DNA from: an uncultured Actinomycetes bacterium
GTDB lineage: Bacteria > Actinomycetota > Actinomycetes > Nanopelagicales > Nanopelagicaceae
Assembly: GCA_903834515.1 (NCBI GenBank)
Contig: CAILJM010000027.1
Span: forward strand, 62,001 to 126,000
Length of the DNA: 64,000 bases
Direction of reading: 5' to 3'
Position 1 is the first letter of the stretch. The number at the start of each line of letters is the position of its first letter. The position numbers were made by a program, and so were the translations under genes. The notes under the pieces were generated by a model. It ran no database searches and was not told the DNA's origin. It was given only the letters and a program-made list of their open reading frames with translations. Positions 51,185 to 60,250 of the stretch are shown in pieces.

Positions 51185-52521
51185 TATCTGATTCCCTCCA
51201 CGCGGATCACACTTACTACATCGGAAACCGTATCCAGCTGTGTCAGGTCATTCACGGTATTTGCCAGGTCCGATTCAGCGGCAATGTGCGTCATGACTGT
51301 TAACTCAGCGTTATTTCCTGCTCCACTTTGTCGAACCGTCATGATGGAGACCTCATTGGCCGCAAAGGTTTGTGCCACAGAGGCGAGAACTCCCGGGCGA
51401 TCGGTAACATGAAGACGGATTAAATAGCGCGTGCGAGCAACACCGATCGGCGCGATATCAAGATCGGCATAATCGGTCTCTGTTGGTCCGAGGCTTCCCT
51501 CGTTTCGATTTCTTGCAACGGCGACTAGATCACCAAGAATCGCTGACGCCGTTGGGGCACCGCCCGCACCTCGACCATAGAACATCAATTCGCCAGCAGA
51601 TTCGCACTGCACAAAGACCGCATTGAAAGCTTCGCGTACAGATGCGAGTGGATGAGTTTTAGGAATAGCTGTTGGGTGCACGCGAACCGTTATGGTCTCT
51701 TCCTTTGAGCCGTGCGCCTCATTTGCTTCGGCGATTGCGAGCAGCTTGATGACAAATCCCATATCTTGAACGACTGCGACATCTTCTGCCGTTATCTTGG
51801 TGATGCCTTCGCGATATACATCCGCATCTGTTACTACCGAGTGAAAAGAAAGCCCAGCGAGAATTGCCGCCTTTGCAGCCGCATCAAATCCCTCGATATC
51901 TGCAGTCGGATCCGCTTCGGCATATCCAAGATCCTGAGCTTCTTTGAGCGCATCCGCGAAAGAGAAACCGGGATGTTCGTGCATCTTCGTCAAAATGAAG
52001 TTAGTAGTTCCGTTGATAATTCCCATCACGCGTTCTACGTGATCTCCCACAAGTGATTCTGCAAGGGGGCGTAGGATCGGGATTGCGCCAGCAACAGCAG
52101 CCTCATAATAAAAATCAACATCTGCTTCATCTGATGCATGAAAGAGCTCTGCGCCATGGTGGGCAAGGAGTGCCTTATTTGCCGTCACGACCGCTTTGCC
52201 ATTCTTCATCGCGGCAAGAATTAACTTATGAGCCGGTTCGATTCCGCCCATAACCTCGATAATGAGATCGATTTCCGGGTCATCGATGATGGATTCGACA
52301 TCTGTCGTAAAAAGATCTTTCGGAATACCAGGGCGGTCGATACTGAGATCTCGTACCGCAATTTTCTTCAGGACGAGCGGGACACCTGCGCGCGAAGCGA
52401 GGTCTGATGCATTCGCGACCAACAAGCGTGCTACCTCTGTGCCGACATGTCCACAGCCCAGCATTCCAACATTGAGGGTCTTACCTACCAAGGTACGGCC
52501 AGCCACGAGATCAACTCCCAC
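51184..52521 (-). CDS. hom: Homoserine dehydrogenase
   Basis: A 445-residue enzyme reducing aspartate semialdehyde to homoserine. The N-terminal Rossmann motif is GCGHVGTEV, the catalytic segment is [12 protein letters not shown] with [11 protein letters not shown], and residues about 365-445 form an ACT domain ([12 protein letters not shown]) for threonine feedback control. It heads hom-thrC-thrB. It is separated from lysA by about 60 bases. Confidence 0.97.
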   Translation of the reverse strand: MGVDLVAGRTLVGKTLNVGMLGCGHVGTEVARLLVANASDLASRAGVPLVLKKIAVRDLSIDRPGIPKDLFTTDVESIIDDPEIDLIIEVMGGIEPAHKLILAAMKNGKAVVTANKALLAHHGAELFHASDEADVDFYYEAAVAGAIPILRPLAESLVGDHVERVMGIINGTTNFILTKMHEHPGFSFADALKEAQDLGYAEADPTADIEGFDAAAKAAILAGLSFHSVVTDADVYREGITKITAEDVAVVQDMGFVIKLLAIAEANEAHGSKEETITVRVHPTAIPKTHPLASVREAFNAVFVQCESAGELMFYGRGAGGAPTASAILGDLVAVARNRNEGSLGPTETDYADLDIAPIGVARTRYLIRLHVTDRPGVLASVAQTFAANEVSIMTVRQSGAGNNAELTVMTHIAAESDLANTVNDLTQLDTVSDVVSVIRVEGIR

Positions 52522-52580
52522 TAATTATCGACATTAGAACTTCGACGAATTTCCGCCGAAATCACACTGGTAGAAGTATC

Positions 52581-53903
52581 TCAGATATCTAATGCTAGAA
52601 GATCGTTAATACTCTCACGTCGGGTGATTAAGCGGGCTTGGCCATCTCTGACCGCAACCACCGCGGGGCGCGGAATGTGGTTGTAGTTGCTCGCCATCGA
52701 ACGCCCATAAGCACCGGTCACTGGAACCGCGATTAAGTCGCCAGGGGCAATATCTTGGGGCAGATCAATCTCGCGAATCACAATGTCGCCAGTCTCGCAA
52801 TGCTTTCCGACGATCCGTGAATTTACGGTTGGCTCATGTGAAAGGCGATTAGCCAAAAGCGCGGTGTACTCAGCCCCATATAGAGAGGGGCGGATGTTGT
52901 CGCTCATGCCACCATCGATCGAGAGATATCTGCGGGTCTCGCCTCGCTCGAGTTCAACGCTCTTTGTGGTTCCAACTTCATAGATGGTAGTTGTGGTGGG
53001 ACCAACAATATGCCGGCCAGGCTCGATGGATATCTTTGGCAGATGCAGATTGTGCTTTGCGCATTCACTCTTCACGACAGAGGCAATCGCACCAATGACT
53101 TCTGTAGGGATAAGCCCACTCTCACCAGGAAGATAAGCGATTCCATACCCGCCGCCAAGATCAAGTTCAGGAAGCTCGCGATCGAAGTGATCACGGTACT
53201 TTGCTAGTAATTCAATTAACCGCGTAGCTGCCATCTCAAAGCCATCATTAATCAATATTTGGGAACCAATATGTGAATGGAACCCTACTAAATTGAGCGA
53301 TGCGTGAGAAAGAGTGGCCTCTACTGCTCGCCATGCCGATCCACTTGCAATTGAAAATCCAAATTTTTGATCCTCGTGAGCCGTTGAAATAAATTCATGG
53401 GTATGGGCTTCAACCCCGGCAGTGAGCCGCAAGTAAACGCGTTGAATTTTTCCTGATTCTTGAGCGAACTTTGCTACTCGTTCGATCTCATGAAATGAGT
53501 CCATGACGATTGTCCCGATACCGGAAGCGATTGCACTTTGAATCTCAGATTCAGATTTATTATTTCCGTGAAGTTCCATTCGTTCTGCGGGGAATCCAAC
53601 CGATGCCGCTACCGCCATTTCTCCGCCGCTACAAACATCAAGCCCAATTCCACTTGCATCTACCCAGCGGGCAACTTCTCTGTTCAGAAATGATTTTCCT
53701 GCGTAATAGACCTGACCCGCTTGTGCGCCGAAATGAAAAGTTAACGCCTCACGCCATGCTGCTGCCCGGAGCATAAAATCTTCTTGATCGATCACAAAGA
53801 GAGGCGTGCCGAATTGCGCAGCAAGATCTCGGGCGCTAATCCCGGCAATCTTCAACTCTTGATCGAAAGTTGAATTCTTTGAGTAGGGCTCTGAGAGGTT
53901 CAT
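52581..53903 (-). CDS. lysA: Diaminopimelate decarboxylase
   Basis: A 440-residue PLP enzyme forming lysine from meso-diaminopimelate. Lys70 in YYAGKSF is the PLP lysine, GGGYGIAYLPG binds phosphate and the CETGDI motif carries the catalytic Cys from the partner subunit. It starts immediately after the argS stop, so the two are one unit, an order shared with mycobacteria. Confidence 0.97.
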   Translation of the reverse strand: MNLSEPYSKNSTFDQELKIAGISARDLAAQFGTPLFVIDQEDFMLRAAAWREALTFHFGAQAGQVYYAGKSFLNREVARWVDASGIGLDVCSGGEMAVAASVGFPAERMELHGNNKSESEIQSAIASGIGTIVMDSFHEIERVAKFAQESGKIQRVYLRLTAGVEAHTHEFISTAHEDQKFGFSIASGSAWRAVEATLSHASLNLVGFHSHIGSQILINDGFEMAATRLIELLAKYRDHFDRELPELDLGGGYGIAYLPGESGLIPTEVIGAIASVVKSECAKHNLHLPKISIEPGRHIVGPTTTTIYEVGTTKSVELERGETRRYLSIDGGMSDNIRPSLYGAEYTALLANRLSHEPTVNSRIVGKHCETGDIVIREIDLPQDIAPGDLIAVPVTGAYGRSMASNYNHIPRPAVVAVRDGQARLITRRESINDLLALDI

Positions 53904-55583
53904 CTACATCTTCTCCGGTGCGCTGACACCCAACAGGGCGAGTGAATTGGCGATGACCTGAGCAGTCGATTTGCAAAGCGTCGCCCGAGCCGAGTGAAGT
54001 GAAGTAGGAGCCTCATCCCCGAGGGGCAAGACCCGACAATCTGCATAGAAGCGATGATAGACACCTGCTAATTCCTCGACATATCTTGCGATTCGATGCG
54101 GTTCTCGCAATTCGGCCGCGCTTGCGACGATACGAGGGAACTCGCCAAGTGAGCCGATCAGCTCTCGTTCGCGTTCATTTTCAAGAAGTTCAGGATGGAT
54201 ATGGTCTGCACCGAAGGCTATTCCGAGGTCAGCGGCGTTTCTGAGGACTCCACATATTCGCGCATGGGCATACTGCACGTAATAAACCGGATTCTCATTT
54301 GTTCGACTTCGAAGAACATCGACATCCATCACCATGGGCGTATCCACGGGATAACGAATCAGCGTGTAACGCGCGGCATCGACGCCAACTTTTTCGATCA
54401 ATTCTTCCAAAGTAATAATTGTCCCGGCGCGCTTGGATAACTTCAGTTCTTCTCCGTTTTCGAGAATCTTTACTAGTTGGCCAATCAAGATATCAATATT
54501 CTTCTTTGGGTCATCCCCGGCACACGATGCGAGTGCTTTCAAACGATTCACATATCCGTGGTGATCTGCTCCGAGCATATATATCAATACATCGAATCCA
54601 CGCTCGCGCTTTGAGATGTAGTACGCAGAATCCGAAGCGAAATAGGCAAAAGAACCATCCGACTTGATCATCACTCGATCTTTATCGTCACCAAAGTCAG
54701 TAGTTCGCAACCAGATTGCACCTTCATGTTCAAATACGTGGCCTTGCTTCTTTAAAGTCTCTAGACAGTGATGAAAGAAATTATTCTCATAGAGGGACTT
54801 TTCGGAGAACCAAATATCAAAGTGTGTGTTCATGGCGTCGAGAACACGTTGTTGATCGGCAAGTTGAAGGGCGTAGCCCGCATCGCGAAAGGCATGAATT
54901 GATTCACTCTCGGGCAACTTCGTGAATTCCGGGTGTGACTCAACAATAATTTTTGCCAACTCGTCGATGTATAGGCCGTGATAACCAGCTTCTGGACGAG
55001 GCATACCCAAAGCTGAAGATCGAATGGACTCACCAAAAAGATCCATCTGGACGCCGCGATCATTGACGTAGAACTCGCGAGTGACGTCAGCACCGGCTGC
55101 ACTCAAAACTCTCCCGAGAGCATCGCCCACCGCAGCCCAGCGAGTGTGACCTAGGTGAAGCGGGCCAGTCGGATTTGCTGAGACAAATTCCAAATTTACT
55201 TTGACACCGGAAAGGGTAGAACTCTTTCCAAACTCTGAACCGCTTTTCAAAATTGCTTCGATGGTTCCGCCTTGACTCGCCTTGGCGAGGGTCAAGTTGA
55301 GAAAGCCTGGGCCTGCAATATCTACCCCGGCTAAATCCTGGGCTATCTCTCCATCCGCGAGAAGTTGGCCCTGTAACGCAGTAGCAATTTCACGAGGAGG
55401 GATTCCTGCAGATTTAGCGAGCGCAAGCGCGATCGATGTCGCGTAGTCGCCATGATCTCGATTCTTGGGACGCTCAAGCGTAAGGGACGTTGGAATCTCC
55501 GCTTGGGCGGGAAGGGTGCCACTTTCACGCAGCGAGGAGAGCGCCCGAAGAATTGCCGCCTCTAATTTCTCTTGGATGCTCAC
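53904..55583 (-). CDS. argS: Arginyl-tRNA synthetase
   Basis: A 559-residue class I synthetase charging tRNA-Arg. The HIGH signature is seen in NPTGPLHLGHTRWAA, the KMSKS-like loop is KLSKRAGT, and the C-terminal DALR anticodon domain (about 440-559) carries ENPVYYVQYAHARI. It heads the argS-lysA unit; its start is ATG 55583. Confidence 0.97.
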   Translation of the reverse strand: MSIQEKLEAAILRALSSLRESGTLPAQAEIPTSLTLERPKNRDHGDYATSIALALAKSAGIPPREIATALQGQLLADGEIAQDLAGVDIAGPGFLNLTLAKASQGGTIEAILKSGSEFGKSSTLSGVKVNLEFVSANPTGPLHLGHTRWAAVGDALGRVLSAAGADVTREFYVNDRGVQMDLFGESIRSSALGMPRPEAGYHGLYIDELAKIIVESHPEFTKLPESESIHAFRDAGYALQLADQQRVLDAMNTHFDIWFSEKSLYENNFFHHCLETLKKQGHVFEHEGAIWLRTTDFGDDKDRVMIKSDGSFAYFASDSAYYISKRERGFDVLIYMLGADHHGYVNRLKALASCAGDDPKKNIDILIGQLVKILENGEELKLSKRAGTIITLEELIEKVGVDAARYTLIRYPVDTPMVMDVDVLRSRTNENPVYYVQYAHARICGVLRNAADLGIAFGADHIHPELLENERERELIGSLGEFPRIVASAAELREPHRIARYVEELAGVYHRFYADCRVLPLGDEAPTSLHSARATLCKSTAQVIANSLALLGVSAPEKM

Positions 55584-55652
55584 ACGGAGAAGATTACCCG
55601 TTGCGAGTCCTCCGCCACGCGCAGAAAACTGATCTCAAACTCCGCTAAAAAC

Positions 55653-56633
55653 CTAGGCGCGATTAGCTTCGTGAATAACCAACTTTGCGTAAAGATCTTC
55701 CAGCGTCGTTCGAGCATCGAGGTGCGTGTATATACGCATAGGCACGCCGTCGGGGCGCGCTTCATAGCTTCCATCGTCCCGCAAGCGTGGTTTAGGTGAG
55801 ATTCGATAATGGCTCGATGAAGGATCCGCCTCAAATGTCGAATGCAGAGCCGTGAGGGTGACGAGCGCAGAATCTCCCAATATATATGTTTCGCCAAATT
55901 CAAAACCTAGCCGCTTTGTGGCAACAGGCACAGCAGCCAATAACTCGTAGAGGTGATCTCCAAGAACTCCTGCCATACCCATTCGAATAAAGAGCTCGGC
56001 TCGGCCCACATTAAATTGGCGATAGGTATTTCGAGGAATTTGCCACAAGGTTAAATCAGATTCATTGAAAAGTACTTGTGCTGCAATCACATCTTCGTGA
56101 AGGTTGTACTCATATTGTGGTGCGCCGGGCGGTGGAAGAGCATCCCCATCGTGCTCGGGTCCCCCGATCCATACCACGGTGAGTTTCTCGGCGATCGCTG
56201 GCTCCATCAGCCATGCGCTTGCAATCGAGGTCAAGCTTCCGCCGCAACTCACAAAAAGTGGAAGTTGCGAATCACTCTTCAGCGCTTCATCAATGATCTT
56301 GCGCGCAGCGGGAGTATCGGCCGCTGTCCGTGAATCCTTGAGCGGAGTCCGAGAGCCTTCAAGAATTGGCACAGTACGGCGCCTACTCTGTTGAGGCATA
56401 AACGCCAATAAATCTTCGATCGCCGCAACGCCCGCAGCTACCGAATCCTCAAATGTATTCCAACTATCTCCGGCTCGCAGGTGACTACTTATGATTGCTC
56501 GCATCTCGACCGATGGTGAAAGTAAGTGATGGGCAAGTTGGATCAAGCCATCTGGATCACCTGCATAATCGTTATCAGAAATAACTCTCATACGCGGGGT
56601 GATGCGATACGAACCCCAATTTTCACTCTTCAT
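55653..56633 (-). CDS. Nucleoside hydrolase-like protein
   Basis: About 326 residues from ATG 56633; the frame continues upstream through tandem repeats, but such an extension is unlike the family, so ATG 56633 is taken. The calcium-binding aspartate cluster appears as SDNDYAGDPDG (Asp20, 22, 26, 28), the usual opening of inosine-uridine nucleoside hydrolases, and VWIGGPEHDG lies at about residue 160. It would split ribonucleosides or a related N-glycoside into base and sugar. It is divergent from a sugar ABC transporter, suggesting ribose or nucleoside salvage. Confidence 0.75.
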   Translation of the reverse strand: MKSENWGSYRITPRMRVISDNDYAGDPDGLIQLAHHLLSPSVEMRAIISSHLRAGDSWNTFEDSVAAGVAAIEDLLAFMPQQSRRRTVPILEGSRTPLKDSRTAADTPAARKIIDEALKSDSQLPLFVSCGGSLTSIASAWLMEPAIAEKLTVVWIGGPEHDGDALPPPGAPQYEYNLHEDVIAAQVLFNESDLTLWQIPRNTYRQFNVGRAELFIRMGMAGVLGDHLYELLAAVPVATKRLGFEFGETYILGDSALVTLTALHSTFEADPSSSHYRISPKPRLRDDGSYEARPDGVPMRIYTHLDARTTLEDLYAKLVIHEANRA

Positions 56634-56692
56634 GTAATGCAGTGTAAAGGGCGCGCTTGAGCGTGTGATTCCTAGCTTTCGTAAATCAGGAA

Positions 56693-56746
56693 AAATATTC
56701 TCGAATATTTGAGAATATTTGAGAATATTTGAGAATATTTGAGAAT
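56693..56746. repeat. 10-bp tandem repeat with palindromic edge in the nucleoside hydrolase upstream region
   Basis: Four full copies of GAATATTTGA (56703-56742) and a partial fifth follow a mirrored AAATATTC at 56693-56700, which with the first unit makes an inverted repeat across TC. The 10-base period puts each unit on the same helix face. It lies 60-114 bases upstream of the start at 56633. Confidence 0.85.
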
Positions 56747-56882
56747 CAGGAGCCCGGATAGGCATTCTGAGTGCCAAAAGAGAAAACAAAGGAGAAAATA
56801 GGCCAACCTTTATCAAATCGTTATCTCCTTGAGCGTAATTTTGGGGTTTTCGACGTGGCATTTGCGCTGAGGGGAGATTAAT

Positions 56883-56940
56883 ATCCCATTGTCTTCATTT
56901 ACGTACCTAGGCCATTTTCCTGTGGCCGCGTAAATGGGAT
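56883..56940 (+). promoter_or_regulatory. Structured 5' region of the sugar-binding protein gene with two mutually exclusive stems
   Basis: Stem A pairs CATTTACG (56896-56903) with CGTAAATG (56929-56936) and encloses GGCCA/TGGCC (56910-56914 with 56923-56927). Stem B would pair ATCCCATT (56883-56890) with AATGGGAT (56933-56940), using four of the same bases. The elements end 22 bases before ATG 56962. It could be an operator or an RNA switch. Confidence 0.55.
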
Positions 56941-56961
56941 CTTTCGAAAGGTATCTCTCTT

Positions 56962-58002
56962 ATGAAGAAAACCGCAAAGGTTGCTGTTCTTGCAGTTGCT
57001 GCTCTTGCAGCAATGACATTGACAGGCACAACTGCTTCACATGCTGCTGCTAGCAAGCGCGCATGCGTAATCCTTCCAGATGCTGATTCAGGCACACGTT
57101 GGGAATCAGGCGATCGTCCTGCATTGAACTCAATCCTCACAGCTGCTGGTTTTGTCACAGACATCCAGAACGCTCAGAAGGACACTTCACGCTACGCAAC
57201 AATCGCTGATCAGCAGCTCGCAAAGGGTTGCGGCGTAATGCTTCTTGTTGACCACCAGGGTGCAGGCGCAGCTGTTGCTTCAAAGGCAAAGGCTCAGGGT
57301 ATTCCGGTCATCGCTTACGACCGTCCAATCGCTGGCGCTTCTTACTACGTTTCATTTGACAACACTGTTGTTGGTGCACTTGAAGGTCAGACAGTTCTTG
57401 ACGGCCTAAAGGCTGCAGGCAAGAACGTCAAGACAGCAAGCATCGTCTACGGTTCAGGCGATCCAACCGACGGAAACGCAGCAATGTTCCTTAACGGAGC
57501 ACTTGCAGTACTTAAGAAGGCTGGCGCAAAGGCTGCCTTCACAATGAAGGGCACATGGGATGGCCCAACTGCTGGAACAGAGTTCGAGCAGGCATTCACA
57601 GCTCTTAAGGGCAAGGTTGATGGCGTATTGTCACCAAACGACAACAACGCAGCTGCAATCATTGCAATCCTTGATAAGAACAATGTAAAGGCTGCAGTAT
57701 CTGGTCAAGATGCATCAGTCGCTGGTCTTCAGAACGTCCTTCTTGGAAAGCAGACAGCAACTGTCTACAAGCCATTCAAGGTCGAAGCGAAGGCTGCTGC
57801 TGACTTGGCAGTGAAGATCCTTAAGGGAATTCACCCAGTCGTCACTAAGAAGTTGGCTGACGGAACACCATTCCTCGCATCAAAGCCAATCTTGGTAAAC
57901 GCTGCAGCAGTTAAGACTGTTGTTGCTGCTGGAGATGCAAAGGCATCTGATATCTGCACAGCTGCAGTTGCTGCTGCTTGCACAGCTAACGGCGTTAAGT
58001 AA
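56962..58002 (+). CDS. Sugar ABC transporter substrate-binding protein (xylose/ribose family)
   Basis: A 346-residue exported periplasmic-binding-protein-like protein. The signal peptide ends near TASHAAASKRA; no lipobox cysteine precedes the mature part, as the first Cys is in KRACVILPD. The fold is of the XylF/RbsB type: ILPDADSGTRWESGDRPALN, YDRPIAGA, and 'VYGSGDPTDGNAAMF'. GAAAGG lies 10 bases before ATG 56962. Codons are the strongly used type (AAG, GCA, CTT, GGC), suggesting high expression. It binds a sugar for the ATPase and permease that follow. Confidence 0.92.
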   Translation: MKKTAKVAVLAVAALAAMTLTGTTASHAAASKRACVILPDADSGTRWESGDRPALNSILTAAGFVTDIQNAQKDTSRYATIADQQLAKGCGVMLLVDHQGAGAAVASKAKAQGIPVIAYDRPIAGASYYVSFDNTVVGALEGQTVLDGLKAAGKNVKTASIVYGSGDPTDGNAAMFLNGALAVLKKAGAKAAFTMKGTWDGPTAGTEFEQAFTALKGKVDGVLSPNDNNAAAIIAILDKNNVKAAVSGQDASVAGLQNVLLGKQTATVYKPFKVEAKAAADLAVKILKGIHPVVTKKLADGTPFLASKPILVNAAAVKTVVAAGDAKASDICTAAVAAACTANGVK

Positions 58003-58008
58003 TCACAT

Positions 58009-58095
58009 TTCTTGGGCGTAAAAGCCAAGAATTGATCGATTAGTTGATGGTCAGAGAGGACCTAGTGTCAATGGCACTAGGTCCTCTCTTCATTT
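58009..58095 (+). terminator. Two hairpins after the binding-protein gene, the second a likely partial terminator
   Basis: The first pairs TTCTTGG with CCAAGAA (58009-58031). The second is a perfect 14-pair stem (GAGAGGACCTAGTG with CACTAGGTCCTCTC, about 58054-58088) with a loose T-rich tail. Together they may stabilise the binding-protein message and reduce reading into the ATPase gene. Confidence 0.8.
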
Positions 58096-58215
58096 CAGGA
58101 TCCCTTCTTCTGACGCTTCAGAATCAAGTAGGATTCCCCAATAATGAGCAGTAATAAGTATCGAGTACCTCAATCCACATATTCATCAGCAAGCCTCATT
58201 GAAAAGAGATAGATA

Positions 58216-58971
58216 GTGACACCTCCAGTCCCAGTCGTAGAGCTCACCGGTATTAGAAAAAGCTTTGGCCCGGTAGAAGTATTAAAAGGAATCGACTTCT
58301 CTGCCTATGCAGGGCAAGTAACTGCCCTCGTTGGTGATAACGGTGCCGGAAAGTCAACTCTTATTAAAGGTTTGGCTGGAGTTCAACCATTCGATGAAGG
58401 CCTCATTCGTTTCGCAGGAACTCAAGTTGAATTGAATTCGCCACTCCAAGCTTCGAGTTATGGGATTGAAGTGGTGTACCAAGACCTCGCGCTCTGCGAG
58501 AACCTCGATATCGTGCAGAACATGTTCCTCGGCAAAGAAGAGTTGAAATTTGGAACTCTCAATGAGCCTGCGATGGAATTGCAGGCAACTCAAGCTCTCA
58601 CTCGCCTATCGGTACGAACTGTTAAATCTGTTCGTCAAAAAGTTTCATCCCTATCTGGTGGCCAGCGCCAGACTGTCGCGATCGCCCGATCTGTCCTGCG
58701 CGAAGCGAAGCTCGTTATTCTCGATGAGCCAACTGCTGCACTTGGAGTGGCTCAGACCGAGCAAGTTCTTAATTTGGTACAGCGCCTCGCCCAGCAGGGT
58801 GTGGCCGTTATCATCATTAGCCACAACATCAGCGATGTCTTCAAAGTCGCGAATCAGATTTCAGTGATGTACCTCGGCCAGATGGTCGCCCATCTTGATA
58901 CCAAGCAGACAAATTATGATGAAGTCATCGCCTATATCACTGGCACTAAGACACAGGAAGGCGTGAAATAA
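58216..58971 (+). CDS. Sugar ABC transporter ATPase, single-domain
   Basis: A 251-residue ATPase. Walker A is GDNGAGKST, the signature is LSGGQRQTVAIARS, Walker B is LVILDEPTAAL and the H-loop is IISHN. XylG and RbsA carry two such domains, whereas this has one, the form used by several actinobacterial carbohydrate importers, working as a homodimer. It starts at GTG 58216, about 210 bases after the binding-protein gene, and is followed two bases on by the permease gene. Confidence 0.95.
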   Translation: MTPPVPVVELTGIRKSFGPVEVLKGIDFSAYAGQVTALVGDNGAGKSTLIKGLAGVQPFDEGLIRFAGTQVELNSPLQASSYGIEVVYQDLALCENLDIVQNMFLGKEELKFGTLNEPAMELQATQALTRLSVRTVKSVRQKVSSLSGGQRQTVAIARSVLREAKLVILDEPTAALGVAQTEQVLNLVQRLAQQGVAVIIISHNISDVFKVANQISVMYLGQMVAHLDTKQTNYDEVIAYITGTKTQEGVK

Positions 58972-58973
58972 TC

Positions 58974-60212
58974 ATGTCAGAAAAGGTAACGTCTCTCGCA
59001 AGCGGTCATGAAGGAACACTGGGCGACCAAGTTCGTGGCTATGTTGGACGAGTAAAAGGCGGAGAGATGGGCTCTCTACCCGCAGTATTTGGAATCATCA
59101 TCCTGACAGCGGTCTTCCAGACCCTCAGTCCTTTTTTCATCACGAAGCTCAACTTTGCAAATCTCTTTGTCCAAGCAGCCGAACTCACAATGCTCTCATC
59201 AGCTCTTGTCTTTGTCATTCTGCTCGCCGAGATTGATCTCGCTGCTGGTGTGACTGCTGGTGTTGCCATGGCGGTATTTATTCAGCTCATCAAGGCTCAA
59301 GGCTGGCCTTGGATTCCCGCCTTAGTTGTCGCTTTTATCGTAGGCACAGCAATTGGACTGGTGATCGGATTCCTGGTCGCAAAAATTGGCGTACCTTCCT
59401 TCGTTGTTTCGCTTGCATTCTTCTTAGGCTTCCAAGGAATGCAGCTCGTCCTTCTCGGTGAGGGCGGTGTTTATCGCGTAGAAGTACCCGCTGTCCTTGC
59501 CATCATGAATAAGAATCTACCTGCCGCAGGCGGTTGGATTCTTCTCGTCGTCTCTGCACTCGCCTCACTCGCTTTGAGTATTTGGGATCGTCGTCGTCGG
59601 TCTAGCACCGGCTTGGTAAATAAGCCATTCTCGATGATTGTCATTCGTCTTGTTGCAATAGTGATCGCTGGCTCATTTGCGGTTTACTACATGAACCTCA
59701 ACCGCAGCCAAGGCAATATTCCAATCAAGGGTGTCCCAATCGTTCTTCCGATTACTATCGTCGTCCTCGCAATCGGAACATTCTTGCTCGATCGCACTCG
59801 TTTTGGCCGTCACCTTTATGCAGTGGGTGGTAACCCAGAAGCTGCGCGTCGCGCCGGTATCAAGGTCGTCAAGATTCGTATCCTCGCGTTCGTTATCTGC
59901 TCATTCCTCGCTGTTATCTCAGGGGTCTTCCATGCAAGCCGCATTGGTAGCGTTGACGGTTCCGCTGGACATACCATCGTGCTCTCGGGTGTTGCTGCCG
60001 CTGTTGTCGGCGGAGTAAGCCTCTTTGGTGGTCGTGGTCGACTGGCGCATGCAGCGATTGGTGCAGTTGTGATCTCTATGATCGATAACGGCCTTGGCCT
60101 TCTCCAGATGCCAGCTGGTATCAGTTACTTAGTGCAAGGCGGAGTTCTCCTCGCCGCTGCCACAATCGATGCCCTCGCCAGAAGGCGTAATGGCGTTGTT
60201 TCGCGCAACTAA
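58974..60212 (+). CDS. Sugar ABC transporter permease (xylose/ribose type)
   Basis: A 412-residue membrane protein of the RbsC/XylH family with about ten helices. Family-typical segments are EIDLAAGVTAGV early, 'GVPSFVVSLAFFLGFQGM' and GGVSLFGGRGRLAHAAIG late, the last being the EAA-like coupling region. The basic, hydrophilic first 40 residues lie in the cytoplasm. It is coupled to the ATPase gene (two-base gap) and is followed by a GH31 gene. Confidence 0.95.
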   Translation: MSEKVTSLASGHEGTLGDQVRGYVGRVKGGEMGSLPAVFGIIILTAVFQTLSPFFITKLNFANLFVQAAELTMLSSALVFVILLAEIDLAAGVTAGVAMAVFIQLIKAQGWPWIPALVVAFIVGTAIGLVIGFLVAKIGVPSFVVSLAFFLGFQGMQLVLLGEGGVYRVEVPAVLAIMNKNLPAAGGWILLVVSALASLALSIWDRRRRSSTGLVNKPFSMIVIRLVAIVIAGSFAVYYMNLNRSQGNIPIKGVPIVLPITIVVLAIGTFLLDRTRFGRHLYAVGGNPEAARRAGIKVVKIRILAFVICSFLAVISGVFHASRIGSVDGSAGHTIVLSGVAAAVVGGVSLFGGRGRLAHAAIGAVVISMIDNGLGLLQMPAGISYLVQGGVLLAAATIDALARRRNGVVSRN

Positions 60213-60250
60213 CTAGTTAACGCTAGTTCTACCAAGTTCCACAGGGAGTA

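Noticed and set aside
56634-56861. N-terminal extension of the nucleoside hydrolase through the tandem repeats
   Set aside because: The family domain begins with the Asp-rich motif soon after ATG 56633, and the extension is made of repeat-derived and low-likelihood sequence.
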